From contig NZ_QJUM01000016.1 of assembly GCF_004327355.1 (NCBI RefSeq), positions 62,001 to 126,000 of the forward strand: a stretch of DNA of 64,000 nucleotides, in the 5' to 3' direction. Shown here piece by piece: positions 49,352 to 58,452 of this stretch (its first letter is position 1; every line of letters starts with the position of its first letter). The stretch is from Phytopseudomonas dryadis. GTDB taxonomy: Bacteria; Pseudomonadota; Gammaproteobacteria; Pseudomonadales; Pseudomonadaceae. Made by a program: the position numbers and the translations under genes. The notes below the pieces were generated by a model. It did not search any database and was not told the DNA's origin. It saw only the letters and a list, made by a program, of their open reading frames with translations.

Positions 49352-50623
49352 ATGTCGCTCGACCGCTCCGACCCGCGCCGTCCGGCCAGCGCCACCCTGA
49401 TCCTGCTGGCGTCGCTGTACTGTGCCCAGGGCCTGCCGTCGGGGCTGATCGCCCATGCGCTGCCGGTACTGCTGCGTCAGCATGGCGTCGACCTGGCGAT
49501 CATCGGTCTGCTCAAACTGCTGGCCCTGCCCTGGTTGCTCAAGGTGCTGTGGGCGCCCTGGGTGGACCGGCTGGCGTCGCCGCGGCTGGGCCACCATCGT
49601 GGCTGGATCCTGCCGCTGCAGGCGGCCGTGACCCTGATGGTCATGGCGCTGGCGCTGCTCTCGCCGGACGCCCTGTTCGGTCGCCATCTGCCGCTGCTGC
49701 TGGGCCTGCTGGTGCTGATCAACCTGGCGGCGGCGACCCAGGACATCGCCACCGACGGCCTCACCGTGCGCCTGTTGCCCGAACGCTGGCGTGGCCTGGG
49801 CAACAGCCTGCAGGTGGGCGGTTACAAGCTCGGCATGATCGTCAGCGGCAGCGGCCTGCTGCTGGTCATCGACCGCTTCGGCTGGAACCTGTCCCTGTTG
49901 CTGCTGGTTCTGCTGCTGGCGCTGACGCTGCTGCCGATCTGGCGCTTCGACGAACAGCGTCGGTTGCCGTTGCGCAACGGCGGCGCCGAGGCCATGGGCC
50001 CGGGCCTGCTGCTGCGCCACTACCGCGGCCTGCTGGCGCTGCCGGGCATGGGCCTGTGGCTGGCCGTGGTGCTGACCTTCAAGCTCGGCGATGCCCTGGG
50101 CTCGCCGATGATCAAGCCGATGCTGGTGGATCAGGGCTGGAGCAATGCCGAGCTGGGGCAACTGACCCTGATCAGCAGCCTGGTGGGCATCGCCGGCGCG
50201 CTGCTCGGTGGCCTGCTGTACGCCCGGCTTGGCGTGCTGCGCGCGCTGTTGCTGTCCGGCATCCTGCAGGCGCTGGGGATCGCCGCCCTGGCGCTGCTGG
50301 CGACGCGCGGTGGCGAACCGCTGTGGGTGTACGCCCTGGCGCTGTTCGAACAGGCGGCCGATGGCCTGTCCACGGTGGCGCTGTTCGCCGCGATGATGCG
50401 CCAGTGCCGGGTCGGTCACGAAGGCGCCGACTTCACCCTGCAGGCTTCCACGCAGATACTGCTGGGCGGCTTCGTCGGCGCCGCCAGCGGGGTGCTGGCC
50501 AAGGCGCTGGGCTATGACGGCCTGTTCGTCTGTGCCGGGGTCCTGGGGCTGGCGGCGCTGGTCCTGGTGGTGCGCTATTTCCGTCGTTATGGCGGGCAGG
50601 GCCGCCTGGAAACCTTCGCGTAG
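49352..50623 (+). CDS. MFS transporter of the AmpG/RhtX-FptX type
   Basis: This 423-residue membrane protein opens with LILLASLYCAQGLPSGLIAHALPVLLRQHGVDLAIIGLL and includes LKVLWAPWVDRLASPRLGHHRGWILPLQ and ATQDIATDGLTVRLLP, hallmarks of the AmpG-like branch that includes muropeptide permease AmpG and siderophore importers RhtX and FptX. About twelve membrane segments are visible. It should carry a siderophore or muropeptide across the inner membrane; no siderophore genes are nearby, so the substrate is open. ATG 49352 has a pyrimidine-rich leader without a clear ribosome-binding site. Confidence 0.8.
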   Translation: MSLDRSDPRRPASATLILLASLYCAQGLPSGLIAHALPVLLRQHGVDLAIIGLLKLLALPWLLKVLWAPWVDRLASPRLGHHRGWILPLQAAVTLMVMALALLSPDALFGRHLPLLLGLLVLINLAAATQDIATDGLTVRLLPERWRGLGNSLQVGGYKLGMIVSGSGLLLVIDRFGWNLSLLLLVLLLALTLLPIWRFDEQRRLPLRNGGAEAMGPGLLLRHYRGLLALPGMGLWLAVVLTFKLGDALGSPMIKPMLVDQGWSNAELGQLTLISSLVGIAGALLGGLLYARLGVLRALLLSGILQALGIAALALLATRGGEPLWVYALALFEQAADGLSTVALFAAMMRQCRVGHEGADFTLQASTQILLGGFVGAASGVLAKALGYDGLFVCAGVLGLAALVLVVRYFRRYGGQGRLETFA

Positions 50624-50691
50624 CCCGGGTCGAGCGCAGCGACACCCGGGAACTGGCACCCTGGGTATCGCTGCGCTCAACGCCAGGCTAC
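50620..50691. repeat. Imperfect inverted repeat between convergent genes
   Basis: Two arms of about 31-32 bases, 50620-50650 and 50660-50691, are largely complementary; the clearest cores are GAGCGCAGCGA and TCGCTGCGCTC. GTAGCC at one end pairs with GGCTAC at the other. Repeats of this type recur in Pseudomonas intergenic regions. It lies between the convergent MFS and SulP genes and may serve as a two-way terminator. Confidence 0.6.
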
Positions 50692-50758
50692 GGGCTGCTC
50701 ACAGGCCAATCGCCGCTGAAGCGCCTCCCGCTATCGCGGAACGCGCCACCCCGTGGGA

Positions 50759-50772
50759 GCGGCTGCAGCCGC
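50759..50772. repeat. REP-like palindrome
   Basis: GCGGCTGCAGCCGC is a perfect 14-bp palindrome preceded by GTGGGA, a frequent Pseudomonas REP form, in the gap before the SulP gene. Confidence 0.5.
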
Positions 50773-50822
50773 GATGCTTGCAACGCTCATAAGGCTGAAG
50801 TCGATCGTGGCTATCTTCGCGC

Positions 50823-52391
50823 TTACTCCTCGAACCGCACCGGGCAGTTGGCCGCGCCTTCGAGCTTGTGGATTTCCTCGATCACCTGGGGCCGGGCGCG
50901 ACGCAGGATCAGCTGGCGGTTCTGCGCCTGCAGGCGGCGGGCTTCCTGGTGCAGCATCTCGACCCCGGCGTAGTCGATGAAGTTGACGTGGTGGGCGTCG
51001 ACGATCACCCGTTCGCCGCGGCTGAGCTGGAGGATCTGTTGCACGTAGTGGCAGGCCCCGAAGAAGATCGAGCCCTCCAGCCGCAGCAGTTCGTCGTCGC
51101 CGTCGCGGGTGTATTTGAAGCGCGGCTGTGAGGTGCGCTTGAGGTAGAAGAACAGCGAGGCCAGCACGCCGGCGTAGATCGCCGTCTGCAGCTCCAGCAG
51201 CAGGGTGGCCAGCAGGGTCAGCAGCATCACCACGAACTCCGCGCGGCTGACCCGCAGCAATGCCCGTACCCCGGCTACATCCACCAGCCCCCAGCAGATC
51301 AGCAGGATGGCCGCGGCCATGCTTGGCAGGGCGATATGGGCGATCAGCGCTGCACAGAACAGCGCGAACGCCGCCACCAGTACGGCGGAGAACACACCGG
51401 CCAGTGGTGAGGTGGCGCCGCCCTGCAGGTTCAACGCCGAACGGGTGAAGGAGCCGGCCGACAGCGAACCGGAGAACCAGGGGCCGATCAGGTTGGACAG
51501 GCCCTGGGCGCGTACCTCCTGGTTGGCGTCCAGCACCTGCTGGGATTTGCTCGCCAGGGAGCGGGCGATGGACAGGCTGGTGACCAGGCCGAGCATGCCG
51601 CAGGCGATGGCGGCGGGCAGCAGTTGCAGCAGGCTGTTGACCTCGAAGTGCAGCGTGGTGAGCGGCGGCAGCTTGCCCTCGAAGGCGTTGACCAGGGCGA
51701 TGCTGGCGAAGAACCCCGGCAGGGCGGCGACCAGCAGGCTGCCAGCGACCACGCCGATGAGCAGCGCCGGCAAGCGCGGCCACAAGCGCCGACACAACAG
51801 GCTCACCGTCAGGGTGAACAGCGCCACGAGCAGCGCATGCCAGTCGGCTTGCCCGAGGTGCTCGACGAGGGCGAGCAGGGTCGCGACGGCGGTACGCTGG
51901 CTGTCGACCTCCAGGCCCAGCAGGTTGGGCAACTGGCCGAGGGCGATCACCAGAGCGGCGCCCAGGGTGAAGCCGAGCACCACCGAGGGTGAGACGAAGT
52001 TGACCAGATTACCGAAGCGCAGCAGCCCCAGCAGCCACTGGAACAGCCCGGCGAGAAAGGTCAGCACCAGCACCAGCGCGACGAACTCGTCGCTACCCGG
52101 CCTGGCCATGGGGCTGACGCTGGTGAACAGGACGATGGAGATAGCCGCCGTCGGCCCGGCGATCAGGTGCCACGACGAGCCCCACAGGCAGGCGATGATC
52201 ACGGGCACGATGGCCGCATACAGCCCGTATTCGGCGGGCAGCCCGGCGATCAGGGCGTAGGCGATGGATTGGGGCAGGGCCAGGATGGCGCCGCTCAGGC
52301 CGACCAGCAGGTCGTTGCCCAGGCTGCGACGATCGACGCCGGGCAGCCAGCGCAGGAAGGGGAACAGGCTGTAGCGGCTGGGTAAGCGCAT
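50823..52391 (-). CDS. SulP-family inorganic anion transporter
   Basis: This 522-residue protein has 10-12 hydrophobic segments followed by a cytoplasmic STAS domain (about residues 425-522, with VDAHHVNFIDYAGVEMLHQEARRL). The N-terminal GLSGAILALPQSIAYALIAGLPAEYGLYAAIVPV and GPTAAISIVLF match SulP carriers of sulfate, bicarbonate or dicarboxylates. The ATG at 52391 (MRLPSRYSLF) is chosen as start because the upstream extension would need a TTG and adds a proline-rich tail. It is alone between convergent MFS and a repeat-rich gap, so its anion cannot be guessed from neighbours. Confidence 0.9.
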   Translation of the reverse strand: MRLPSRYSLFPFLRWLPGVDRRSLGNDLLVGLSGAILALPQSIAYALIAGLPAEYGLYAAIVPVIIACLWGSSWHLIAGPTAAISIVLFTSVSPMARPGSDEFVALVLVLTFLAGLFQWLLGLLRFGNLVNFVSPSVVLGFTLGAALVIALGQLPNLLGLEVDSQRTAVATLLALVEHLGQADWHALLVALFTLTVSLLCRRLWPRLPALLIGVVAGSLLVAALPGFFASIALVNAFEGKLPPLTTLHFEVNSLLQLLPAAIACGMLGLVTSLSIARSLASKSQQVLDANQEVRAQGLSNLIGPWFSGSLSAGSFTRSALNLQGGATSPLAGVFSAVLVAAFALFCAALIAHIALPSMAAAILLICWGLVDVAGVRALLRVSRAEFVVMLLTLLATLLLELQTAIYAGVLASLFFYLKRTSQPRFKYTRDGDDELLRLEGSIFFGACHYVQQILQLSRGERVIVDAHHVNFIDYAGVEMLHQEARRLQAQNRQLILRRARPQVIEEIHKLEGAANCPVRFEE

Positions 52392-52507
52392 GCGGTCGCT
52401 CGGTGGCGGGTTATCAGGTGGCAAGCAGGGTAACAGAGGCTTCAGTCATGATTTCCCGGAGTGCTCGAGCGCAGCGCGTGTATGACTTTGGAAAGGCGTA
52501 AGCAGCC

Positions 52508-52556
52508 GTAGGATGGGTGCAACCCATCAATCGCCGATGGGTTGCACCCATCCTAC
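52508..52556. repeat. Perfect inverted repeat with 21-base arms
   Basis: The arms 52508-52528 and 52536-52556 are exactly complementary across a 7-base spacer (aatcgcc). Each arm itself contains GATGGGT/ACCCATC, so several foldings are possible. It lies between two minus-strand genes, ~100 bases downstream of choX and ~115 upstream of the SulP start, and could act as a terminator or be a mobile repeat. Forms of this unit are widespread in Pseudomonas intergenic DNA. Confidence 0.75.
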
Positions 52557-52657
52557 GAGCTGGAAAGCCGGACGAAAGAGCCTATGCGGTTTGCTTGTCG
52601 TTCAGCCTCCAGCCTCTAGCGCTCTTATCGGCCGCCCGCTTGCGCCTTTTGACTGCC

Positions 52658-53587
52658 CTACAGCTTGGCCTTCACCGCCGCGACCGCGTCGCCGCCATCG
52701 CGGGTGGTGACGCCGTCCAGCCAGCCGTCGATCGCCTCGGGGTTGGCCTTGAGCCAGGCCCGTACCGCTTCGGCGTTGCTCGCTTCCTTGCTCAGCACCT
52801 GGTTCATGATGGCGTTTTCCATGTCCTGGGTGAAGGTGAGGTTGCTCAGCAGCTTGCCCACGTTCGGGCACTGCGCCGCGTAGCCCTTGCGCGCCAGGGT
52901 GTTGACGCTGCCGCTTTCGCCGAAGTATTTCTCGCCGCCCTTGAGGTAGTGCATGTCGTACTGCACGTTCATCGGGTGCGGCGTCCAGCCGAGGAAGACG
53001 ACGAACTCGTCGCGGCGCACCGCGCGGCCGACCTGCACCAGCATGGCCTGCTCGCTGGATTCGACCAGCGTCCAGCCCTTCAGGCCGAACTCGTCGGCGG
53101 CGATCATTTCCTTGATCGACTCGTTGGCCGGCGCGCCCGAGGCGATGCCGTAGATCTTGCGGCCGAACTTGTCGGCGTGCTTCTGCAGGTCGTCGAAGGT
53201 CTTCACCCCGGCCTCGTAGGCGTAGCTCGGCACGGCCAGGGTGTACTCGGTGCCGCTGAGGTTTTCCGCGACCTTGTCCACGGCACCGCTGGCGACGAAC
53301 TTGTCGTAGTTGGCCTGCTGCGCCGGCATCCAGTTGCCGAGGAACACGTCGACCTGGCCCTTCTGCAGGCCGGCGAAGATGATCGGCACGCCGAGGGTCT
53401 GGGTCTGGGCCTTGTAGCCCAGGCCATCGAGCAGGAAGCTGGCGATGCCGTTGGTCACGGCGATGTCGCTCCAGCCCGGATCGCCGAGTTTCACCGTGGC
53501 GCAGCTGGCGTCCTCGGCGTGGGCCTGGAAGGCGAATGCGGTGGCCAGGAGCAGGCCACCAGCGACAGTCGTCTTGAATCTATTCAT
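52658..53587 (-). CDS. choX: Choline-type ABC substrate-binding protein (ChoX)
   Basis: This 309-residue secreted binding protein has a signal peptide (cleavage near QAHA-ED). CATVKLGDPGWSDIAVTNGIASFLLDGLGY, VDVFLGNWMPAQQANYDKF and FLGWTPHPMNVQYDMHYLKGG give the aromatic-box Trp/Tyr pattern of choline/betaine binders in the ChoX/CbcX family. AAGGA precedes the ATG at 53587. It lies 100 bases downstream of betC on the same strand. No permease or ATPase is present, so it probably shares a distant choline/betaine importer. It would deliver choline, perhaps released from choline sulfate or taken up with it. Confidence 0.9.
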   Translation of the reverse strand: MNRFKTTVAGGLLLATAFAFQAHAEDASCATVKLGDPGWSDIAVTNGIASFLLDGLGYKAQTQTLGVPIIFAGLQKGQVDVFLGNWMPAQQANYDKFVASGAVDKVAENLSGTEYTLAVPSYAYEAGVKTFDDLQKHADKFGRKIYGIASGAPANESIKEMIAADEFGLKGWTLVESSEQAMLVQVGRAVRRDEFVVFLGWTPHPMNVQYDMHYLKGGEKYFGESGSVNTLARKGYAAQCPNVGKLLSNLTFTQDMENAIMNQVLSKEASNAEAVRAWLKANPEAIDGWLDGVTTRDGGDAVAAVKAKL

Positions 53588-53687
53588 GCCTTTTTCCTTA
53601 TGTCGATTTTTAGTGTGGCAGGCTATGCGACGCAGGCGAGCGTGCCGGGTTCCCGCGGTTTTCCGCTGGGTCGCCCGGCGCGCTGCG

Positions 53688-55196
53688 TCACGGTTGGGGG
53701 AAGCGGGCGCGGCGCTCCAGGTCGTCGAGGTCGATATGGTTGCGCATGTACTGCTGGCTGGCGTCGACCATCGGCTGGTGATCCCAGCTCTTCAGCGCGC
53801 CTTTGCCGAGGGCTTCGGCGACCAGGCGGCGACGGCGCTGGCTGGCCAGGGTGGCGCGGTGGATCGCGGCGATGTCCCAGCGACTGCGCGCCTGGGCGAG
53901 GAAGGAGGCGACCTGCTCGCGATGGTCCGGCGAATCGGCCAGGTTCTCGCGTTCCAGCGGGTCGCTCGCCACGTTGAACAGCAGCAGCGGGTCCTGCTCG
54001 GAGTAGATGAATTTCCAGTCGCCGCGGCGAATCATCATCAGCGGGCTGGTGGTGCCTTCGGCCATGTATTCGCCGAGCACTTCATCGTGTCCGCCGTCGC
54101 CTTGCAGGTGGGGCAGCAGCGAGCGACCGTCAAGGGCCAGGCCCGGCTCCACCTGGCCGCCGGCCAGTTCCACCAGGGTCGGCAAGAGGTCGACGGTGGA
54201 CACCGACTGGCTGACCCGGTGCGCCGCGAAACGCGCCGGTGCGTGGACCAGCAGCGGTACCCGGGCGGCCATCTCGAACCAGTGCATCTTGTACCAGAGG
54301 CCGCGCTCGCCCAGCATGTCGCCGTGGTCGCCGGAGAACACGATGATGGTGTCGTCGGCCAGCTTGCAGTCCTTGAGGGTCTTGAGCAGTTTGCCGATGT
54401 TGTCGTCGATGTAGCTGCAGGCGCCGAAGTAGGCGCGCCGCGCATCGCGGATCTTGTGCTCGGGCAGCGGCTTGTCCCACAGGTCGATGACCTTGAGCAG
54501 GCGCTGGGAGTGGGGGTCCTGCTCGGCCTGGTCGATCACCTGGCGGGGCAGGGGGATATCGTCATCGCTGTAGCGATCCCAGTATTCCGTGGGAATGGTG
54601 TACGGGTCGTGCGGATGGGTCATCGACACGGTCAGGCAGAACGGCTGATCCGGCGTCACCCGCACGTGGTCGTAGAGGTACTGCTGGGCCTTGAACACCA
54701 CCTCTTCGTCGAAGTCGAGCTGGTTGGTGCGCACGCAAGGGCCGGCCTGCAGCACCGAGGACATGTTGTGGTACCAACTGGCGCGCACCTCGGGCTCGTC
54801 CCAGTTCACGGCCCAGCCGTAGTCGGCGGGATAGATGTCGCTGGTCAGGCGCTCCTCGTAGCCGTGCAACTGATCCGGGCCGCAGAAGTGCATCTTGCCG
54901 GACAGCGCCGTGCGGTAGCCCAGGCGCCGCAGGTAGTGGGCATAGGTGGGGATGTCGGCGGGGAAGTCGGCGGCGTTGTCATAGGCGCCGATCTGGCTCG
55001 GCAACTGGCCACTGACCAGGGTGAAGCGCGAGGGCGCGCACAAGGGGCTGTTGCAGTAGGCGGAGTCGAACACCACGCCTTCGGCAGCCAGGCGCATCAG
55101 GTTCGGCAGCTTGATCGGCGACGCCGCATCGTGCAGCGGCAGCATCGGTGCGGCCATCTGGTCGGCCATGATGAAGAGAATGTTCGGACGTTTCAT
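53688..55196 (-). CDS. betC: Choline-sulfatase BetC
   Basis: This 502-residue alkaline-phosphatase-fold sulfatase hydrolyses choline-O-sulfate to choline and sulfate. The formylglycine motif C53-A-P-S-R57 is present, along with metal ligands in NILFIMADQM near the N terminus and VFSGDHGDMLGERGLWYK in the middle. The C-terminal RRRRLVAEALGKGALKSWDH and the family-specific YIDDNIGKLL agree with BetC. Its length matches the family. It is divergent from the LysR gene at 55309 with 112 bases between, the usual betC-regulator pair. The released choline feeds glycine betaine synthesis (bet genes elsewhere). Confidence 0.93.
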   Translation of the reverse strand: MKRPNILFIMADQMAAPMLPLHDAASPIKLPNLMRLAAEGVVFDSAYCNSPLCAPSRFTLVSGQLPSQIGAYDNAADFPADIPTYAHYLRRLGYRTALSGKMHFCGPDQLHGYEERLTSDIYPADYGWAVNWDEPEVRASWYHNMSSVLQAGPCVRTNQLDFDEEVVFKAQQYLYDHVRVTPDQPFCLTVSMTHPHDPYTIPTEYWDRYSDDDIPLPRQVIDQAEQDPHSQRLLKVIDLWDKPLPEHKIRDARRAYFGACSYIDDNIGKLLKTLKDCKLADDTIIVFSGDHGDMLGERGLWYKMHWFEMAARVPLLVHAPARFAAHRVSQSVSTVDLLPTLVELAGGQVEPGLALDGRSLLPHLQGDGGHDEVLGEYMAEGTTSPLMMIRRGDWKFIYSEQDPLLLFNVASDPLERENLADSPDHREQVASFLAQARSRWDIAAIHRATLASQRRRRLVAEALGKGALKSWDHQPMVDASQQYMRNHIDLDDLERRARFPQP

Positions 55197-55308
55197 GGCG
55201 GCGGTTTATCCATATCATCGTTTTATGCGAAAGTGCTGTTTCGATCATCCAGTCTGGCTGAGCATGGGTAAACCTGGGAGCATGACATGGCTAGGATAAG
55301 CATGGCTT

Positions 55309-56262
55309 ATGTTTAAAGCGGTCGATGGCATTTCCCTGGACGTGCTGCGGGTGTTCGAGTCGGCCGCGCGTCAGTTGAGCTTCACCGCGGCGGCGGCCGA
55401 ACTGGGCAGCAGCCAGCCGGCGATCAGCCAGCAGATCAAGCGCCTCGAGCGGCAACTGGCGACCCGCCTGTTCGACCGCGTGTACCGGGGCATCGTGCTG
55501 ACCGAAGCGGGCGAACTGCTGTTGCAGCATGTGCAGGATGGCCTGGCGACCCTGGATGCCGGGCTGGCGGCGGTGACCGCGCGCCAGCAGCACGAGGTGC
55601 TGCAGGTGGCCACTGACTTCGCCTTCGCCGCCTACTGGCTGATGCCGCGCCTGCATCGCTTCCATCAGCAGCACCCCGAAGTGGATGTCAGCCTGATCAC
55701 CAGCGAGCGTGACATGGGCAGCCTGCCGTCGGAGATCGACGTGGCCATTTCCTTCGGCGACGGCCGCTTCAAGAACGGCCAGGCCCACCTGCTGTTCAGC
55801 GAGGAAGTGTTTCCGGTGTGCAGCCCGCAGTTGCTCAAGGGCGCCGCGGCGCATCCCGGCGAGGTGCTGGCGCATCTGCCGCTGCTGCATCTGCGCCCGG
55901 AGAGCCGCTCCAAGTGGTTCGACTGGAACGGCCTGTTCCGCGCCCTGGACATCGCCGAACTGCCGGGCTCCGGAAGCCTGCGCTTCGACAACTACACCCT
56001 GCTGATCCAAGCCGCCATCGCTGGCCAGGGCGTGGCCATCGGCTGGCGCCACCTGGTCGACGAACTGCTCGCCCAGGGCCTGCTGGCGCGGGTCGATGGC
56101 CGTACGGTGACCTCCAGTTTCGGCTATTACGTGGTGCTGCCCGAGCGCAAACGCCGGGCGCGGCTGGTGCAGCGCTTCGTCGAGTGGGTTGGCGAGGAAC
56201 TGCAGCGCGAGCCGGCCGTGTCGCCGCAGGGCATCACCAACCGGCAAGGCATCGCGGTATGA
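55309..56262 (+). CDS. LysR-family regulator of choline-sulfate use
   Basis: This 317-residue LysR protein has a helix-turn-helix in VFESAARQLSFTAAAAELGSSQPAISQQIKRLERQLATRLFDRVYRG and an effector domain with LRFDNYTLLIQAAIAGQGVAIGWRHLVDELL. It is divergent from betC, and by family and position it is the activator that responds to choline or choline sulfate. The leader of ATG 55309 lacks a strong ribosome-binding site. The 112-base space between it and betC would contain the shared operator. Confidence 0.9.
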   Translation: MFKAVDGISLDVLRVFESAARQLSFTAAAAELGSSQPAISQQIKRLERQLATRLFDRVYRGIVLTEAGELLLQHVQDGLATLDAGLAAVTARQQHEVLQVATDFAFAAYWLMPRLHRFHQQHPEVDVSLITSERDMGSLPSEIDVAISFGDGRFKNGQAHLLFSEEVFPVCSPQLLKGAAAHPGEVLAHLPLLHLRPESRSKWFDWNGLFRALDIAELPGSGSLRFDNYTLLIQAAIAGQGVAIGWRHLVDELLAQGLLARVDGRTVTSSFGYYVVLPERKRRARLVQRFVEWVGEELQREPAVSPQGITNRQGIAV

Positions 56263-56367
56263 GCCCGGCCTGCGGCGCTCGCATCGGCCATGGTCGGTAG
56301 CGCGACAGCAGGCATGGGCGGTGCGGCCGCGGTATGATCCGCGCCTGATTTTCCGGGAACCCGCGCC

Positions 56368-57231
56368 ATGCCTTACCTGCTCGCCGTCACCGTCCTCTGG
56401 GCGTTCTCCTTCAGCCTGATCGGCGAATACCTGGCAGGGCGGGTGGACAGCGATTTCGCCGTGCTGGCGCGGGTGGTGGTGGCGGCCCTGGTGTTCCTGC
56501 CCTTCACCCTCTGGCGCGGCCTGCCACGGCGCTTGCTGGCCGGGTTCTGGCTGGCCGGCGCCTTGCAGTTCGGCGTCACCTACCTGTGCCTGTACCGCAG
56601 CTTCCAGGTGCTGACGGTGCCGGAGGTGCTGCTGTTCACCGTGCTCACGCCGATCTACGTGACCCTGCTCGACGACGCCCTGGCGCGGCGCTTCAACCCC
56701 TGGGCGCTGGGCGCCGCGCTGGTGGCGGTGGGCGGTGGGGTGATCATCCGTTTCGAGCGCCTGGAGGGCGAGTACCTGATCGGCTTCCTGCTGCTGCAGC
56801 TGGCCAACCTGACCTTCGCCGCCGGCCAGGTGCTGTGCCGCCAGTTGCTCATGCGCTACCCGACCGAGCAGCCGCTGCAGCGTTTCTTCGGCCACTTCTT
56901 CCTCGGCGCGCTGCTGCTGGTGGTGCCGTCGTTCCTGCTCTTCGGCAACCCCGACAAGCTGCCGCAGACGGCCCTGCAATGGGGCATCCTGCTGTGGATG
57001 GGACTGTTCGCCACGGCGCTGGGGCTGTTCTGGTGGGTCAAGGGCAGCGTGCGGGTGGACGCCGGCACCCTGGCGGTGCTCAACGAGCTGCACGTGCCCG
57101 CCGGCCTGCTGGTCAACCTGCTGATCTGGAACCGCGACGCCGATCTGCCGCGCCTGGCCCTGGGCGGCGCGGTGATTCTCGCCTCGCTGTGGTTGAACCG
57201 CCTGGGGCGGCGGCGCATGGCCGTGGCCTGA
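56368..57231 (+). CDS. EamA/DMT-family transporter
   Basis: This 287-residue inner-membrane protein has ten hydrophobic segments in two EamA repeats: PYLLAVTVLWAFSFSLIGEYLAGRVDSDFAVLARVVVAALVFLPF and LFWWVKGSVRVDAGTLAVLNELHVPAGLLVNLLIW. Family members export amino acids, amines or metabolites. It follows the LysR gene after 105 bases; the link with choline sulfate is uncertain. No substrate motif is visible. Confidence 0.87.
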   Translation: MPYLLAVTVLWAFSFSLIGEYLAGRVDSDFAVLARVVVAALVFLPFTLWRGLPRRLLAGFWLAGALQFGVTYLCLYRSFQVLTVPEVLLFTVLTPIYVTLLDDALARRFNPWALGAALVAVGGGVIIRFERLEGEYLIGFLLLQLANLTFAAGQVLCRQLLMRYPTEQPLQRFFGHFFLGALLLVVPSFLLFGNPDKLPQTALQWGILLWMGLFATALGLFWWVKGSVRVDAGTLAVLNELHVPAGLLVNLLIWNRDADLPRLALGGAVILASLWLNRLGRRRMAVA

Positions 57232-57393
57232 TCCATTTATCGGAGAATGGGAACCGGCCTTGACGGCTGCTGATATTGCACCTTCAATTGCCAACGCAAT
57301 CAGCTGTTTTTCAAAACCTATTTATTCTGGATTGGGTCCACGGACGATGTTTTTTCAGCGGCAAGGAGTGCCTGTTCAGCCACCTTCTGCTCA

Positions 57394-58311
57394 GTGAATG
57401 CCATCGTGAATATTCGTCGCCCCTTCGCCAGCCTCGCCCTGGCCTGCCTGTTTCTCGCCGCGCCGCTGGCGGTCGAGGCCGCCGCCCCCACTCAGCAGGA
57501 GCTCGCTTCCGGCAGTGCGCTGCTGGTCGACCTGAGCACCGACAAGGTGCTCTATTCCAGCCATCCCGACATGGTCGTGCCGATCGCCTCGGTGACCAAG
57601 CTGATGACCGCCATGGTCACCCTCGACGCCAAGCTGCCGCTGGACCAGCAACTGCCGGTGGTCATCCGCGACGTGGAGGACATGCGTGGCGTGTATTCGC
57701 GGGTGCGTCTGGGCAGCGAGATCAGCCGCCGCGAGATGCTGTTGCTGACCCTGATGTCCTCGGAAAACCGTGCCGCCGCGAGCCTGGCCCACCACTACCC
57801 GGGCGGCGTCACCGCCTTCGTCGCGGCGATGAACGCCAAGGCCCGTGCCCTGGGCATGACCCAGACGCGCTACGTCGAGCCCACCGGCCTGTCCGAGCAC
57901 AACGTGTCCAGCGCCAACGACCTGGTCAAGCTGCTCAAGGCCACGCGCAAGTACCCACTGATCGGCAAGCTCAGCGCCACGCTGGAAAAGACCGTGGCCT
58001 TCCGCAAGCCCAACTACACCCTGGGCTTCCGCAATACCAACGGCCTCACCCGCAAGGCCGACTGGGACGTGCAGCTGACCAAGACCGGCTTCACCAACCG
58101 CGCCGGGCACTGCCTGGTGATGCGCACCACCATGGACGGCAAGCCGGTGGCCTTCGTGGTGCTCGACGCCTTCGGCAAGTACACCCACATGGCCGACGCC
58201 AGCCGCCTGCGCAAATGGGTGGAGACCGGCAAGGTCACCCCCGTGGCGCCCGCCGCCCTGGCCTACAAGCAGCAGCGCGCGGCCCAGCGGCAACTGCAGG
58301 CCGCCCAGTAG
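57394..58311 (+). CDS. pbpG: D-alanyl-D-alanine endopeptidase (PbpG family)
   Basis: This 305-residue low-molecular-weight penicillin-binding protein has a signal peptide ending at VEA-AAP. The active-site motifs are S66-V-T-K69, S123-E-N125 and K230-T-G232, all in expected order and spacing. It cleaves peptide crosslinks in peptidoglycan in the periplasm. The length is normal for PbpG (PBP7/8). ATG 57394 is the likely start, though the leader has no strong ribosome-binding site. The gene stands alone after a 162-base gap. Confidence 0.92.
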   Translation: MNAIVNIRRPFASLALACLFLAAPLAVEAAAPTQQELASGSALLVDLSTDKVLYSSHPDMVVPIASVTKLMTAMVTLDAKLPLDQQLPVVIRDVEDMRGVYSRVRLGSEISRREMLLLTLMSSENRAAASLAHHYPGGVTAFVAAMNAKARALGMTQTRYVEPTGLSEHNVSSANDLVKLLKATRKYPLIGKLSATLEKTVAFRKPNYTLGFRNTNGLTRKADWDVQLTKTGFTNRAGHCLVMRTTMDGKPVAFVVLDAFGKYTHMADASRLRKWVETGKVTPVAPAALAYKQQRAAQRQLQAAQ

Positions 58312-58396
58312 TTGCCAACTGGCGATAGCGCATCGGGCTGCGTGGCGTAGCGCCGTGCCGAGCGGCTGCGCCACGGCCGCAGGAGCCTCGGGGCGA

Positions 58397-58411
58397 GCCT
58401 GCCGGCAAGGC
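58397..58411. repeat. REP-like sequence between convergent genes
   Basis: GCCTGCCGGCAAGGC holds a TGCCGGCA palindrome typical of Pseudomonas REPs. It sits between the convergent pbpG and CigR-like genes. Confidence 0.45.
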
Positions 58412-58452
58412 GGTGTACGGCCCCCGGAGAGGACGTCCGCCGCGTCAGGGGG

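Noticed and set aside
53445..57294. Long antisense frames opposite choX/betC (plus) and LysR/EamA (minus)
   Set aside because: Low-complexity shadows of well-identified genes on the other strand.
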